A stretch of DNA of 35,817 nucleotides, taken from NCBI GenBank assembly GCA_012515515.1, contig JAAYYE010000009.1, positions 1-35,817 of the forward strand. The letters are read 5' to 3'. A program made the translations under genes and the position numbers. Source of the DNA: Minisyncoccota bacterium (GTDB lineage: Bacteria > Patescibacteriota > Microgenomatia > UBA1400 > PJMF01). The stretch's first letter is position 1; each line of letters opens with the position of its first letter. A model generated the notes under the pieces. It was not told the origin of the DNA and made no database searches. It was given only the letters and a program-made list of their open reading frames with translations. Below are positions 34,183-35,817 of this stretch, in pieces.

Positions 34183-35298
34183 ATGAAAATTCTGATGACC
34201 GGCGCTCATCTGACTCCTGCTCTAGCCTTGATTGATTATATAAAACTTAAACATCCAGGAGATGAGATGGTTTTTGTTGGTCGCTTGTATAGTCAAGAGC
34301 GATTAAAACAAAGAGCTGTTGAAGAGCAAGAAGTGAAAAAAAGAGGCATTAAGTTTATTCCTTTTGCGGCAGTGAAATTTGTTAACTCTTCTTTGATTGA
34401 TTTGATCTTAGCAATCTTAAATTTTCCCAAAACAATTAATCGAGCTAAAAAAATTTTATTGAAAGAGCAGCCAGATGTTTTATTATCTTTTGGCTCGTAT
34501 TTGGCAGTGCCTTTTGTTTTAGCTGCGAAAAATTTAAAAATTCCAATTGTCACTCACGAGCAAACCCTGGCCATGGGTAAAGCTAATCAGTTTATTGCCA
34601 ATTTAGCGGATAAGGTGGCGATTTCTTTTGCTGAAACCAGTCAATATTTAAAAAAGGATAATTACACTGTGACGGGTAATCCCGTTAGACAAGCAATTTT
34701 TAAGAAAAATTTACAAAAACCCGACTACTTGCCCAAAGATTATAAAAATATTTTGCTCATTATGGGTGGTAATCAGGGTTCTTTTGTTATTAATAATTTG
34801 ATCAAAACCCTCATTAAAGACTTGCTGGTTGATTTTACGGTGGTCCATCAGTGTGGTCGCCCTAATAAATTAAGAGATTTTCCCAGCGAGTTAAAGCAAA
34901 TCAAGGCTTCTCTACCCAAAAACTTAGAAAAACGCTATTTTATTCGGCAATGGATGGAGGAAGAAGAGTTGTTTTGGCTTTACCAACGTGCCGACTTTGC
35001 TATTACCCGAGCAGGAGCCAATACGGTTTTAGAAATGTGTCTAGCTCCCTTGCCAGCAATTCTCTTGCCCCTGCCTAACACACATAACGATGAACAAACG
35101 CTCAATGCTCAAATGATGGAAAAAGCTGGCGGAGCAATTATGATTGAGCAAAAAAATTTAACAGCCGCAGTACTAATCTCGGCCGTGAAACAGATGAAAA
35201 AACAACATTCTGCCATGCGTCGTCAATTAAGTCAAAAAAATTTCTATCAGGAAGCTGAACCAAAAATTTATCAATTACTTGTCGATGTCCATCATTAA
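34183..35298 (+). CDS. murG: MurG-like UDP-GlcNAc:undecaprenyl-PP-MurNAc-pentapeptide GlcNAc transferase
   Basis: 'MGGNQGSFVINNL', 'QWMEEEELFWLYQRADFAITRAGANTVLEMCLAPLPAILLPLPNTHNDEQTLNAQMMEKAGGAIMIEQ'; located after ftsW. Confidence 0.88.
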   Translation: MKILMTGAHLTPALALIDYIKLKHPGDEMVFVGRLYSQERLKQRAVEEQEVKKRGIKFIPFAAVKFVNSSLIDLILAILNFPKTINRAKKILLKEQPDVLLSFGSYLAVPFVLAAKNLKIPIVTHEQTLAMGKANQFIANLADKVAISFAETSQYLKKDNYTVTGNPVRQAIFKKNLQKPDYLPKDYKNILLIMGGNQGSFVINNLIKTLIKDLLVDFTVVHQCGRPNKLRDFPSELKQIKASLPKNLEKRYFIRQWMEEEELFWLYQRADFAITRAGANTVLEMCLAPLPAILLPLPNTHNDEQTLNAQMMEKAGGAIMIEQKNLTAAVLISAVKQMKKQHSAMRRQLSQKNFYQEAEPKIYQLLVDVHH

Positions 35299-35817
35299 GA
35301 AGCAATATTCCACTTATTTGTTTTTTGTCAGCGTGCTGCTGTTGACAAGTTTATTGCTAGTATTTGCTTTTAGAGTGAAAAAGGTCAGCTGTTATCAGCC
35401 AGAAGCCAAGCTGGAAGAATTGACTCAGGTTTGTCAAGATATTAATGCTGCCTTTGTGGGAAAATCGCTACTGTTTTTTAATTTTTCTGAAGCAGAAATT
35501 TGGCAAGAATTGGCTGAGAAAAGTGATTACTCGCAGTTATATTATTTATCCTCACTAAAAAAAATCCCACCTGGAGAACTAGTTCTAGATCTAGATAGCA
35601 AGTTGCCCGATTATCGCTTAAGGATTATCAATGAGCAGCAAGAAGAACAAAGTTTTATCTTAAATCAAAATAGCCATTTAAAAAAAGATTTGAGTCAAAG
35701 CCAACTTTTTACAATTGTTTATCATGGAGACGAAGAGATTCTCAGTAAAAATAAGCAATATTTGAACGATGATTATCATCAATTTTTTCTCTCCCTCAAA
35801 ACTAGCTTAGATTACTA
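35285..35817 (+). CDS. FtsQ/DivIB-like division protein (3'-truncated by window edge)
   Basis: Open frame from ATG 35285 to the window end, missing from the ORF track because no stop is reached; one N-terminal TM 'YLFFVSVLLLTSLLLVFAF' plus extracytoplasmic region with 'FVGKSLLFFNFSEAEIWQEL'; follows murG with a 14-nt overlap. Confidence 0.55.
   Translation, partial: MSIIKKQYSTYLFFVSVLLLTSLLLVFAFRVKKVSCYQPEAKLEELTQVCQDINAAFVGKSLLFFNFSEAEIWQELAEKSDYSQLYYLSSLKKIPPGELVLDLDSKLPDYRLRIINEQQEEQSFILNQNSHLKKDLSQSQLFTIVYHGDEEILSKNKQYLNDDYHQFFLSLKTSLDY

Overview
The window looks like chromosomal, AT-rich, gene-dense DNA from a Candidate Phyla Radiation (Patescibacteria)-type bacterium. That assignment is an inference from gene content: archaeal-type class I LysRS, split transketolase, degenerate MurG/MraY motifs and very short intergenic gaps. 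TAA, TAG and TGA all behave as stops. I see no rRNA, CRISPR array, phage or transposon. Plus-strand blocks, in order: a secreted GH-like protein; tRNA-Gly; a Na+/Ca2+ exchanger; EpmA-like LysRS paralog, EF-P and tRNA-Lys; an FkbM methyltransferase; a PilM-like/LytR_C membrane protein; greA; class I LysRS; serS; secA; mutM. Minus strand: lemA, htpX, gatC, gatA, gatB, dnaE and a two-gene transketolase. A tRNA cluster (Asp, Gly, Thr) follows, then a surface-polysaccharide block on the minus strand (flippase, GT2, O-antigen-ligase-like). The window ends in lepB, murB, murA, mraY, ftsW, murG and a truncated FtsQ-like ORF. Main observations: (1) two 12-bp perfect parS-like palindromes (TTTCACGTGAAA), 31 bp apart and in different reading frames inside murB; (2) short tandem duplications that span stop codons at several gene ends, including two convergent pairs whose ancestral stops appear to have overlapped in CTAA; (3) a recurrent -10 element placed 5-8 nt before start codons, predicting leaderless mRNAs and changing several ORF-track starts; (4) unusual active-site residues in cell-wall enzymes (MurA Cys to Asp, MurB Ser to Cys, MraY HHH to HLT, MurG without its glycine-rich N-terminal loop); (5) strong perfect hairpins inside coding sequences.
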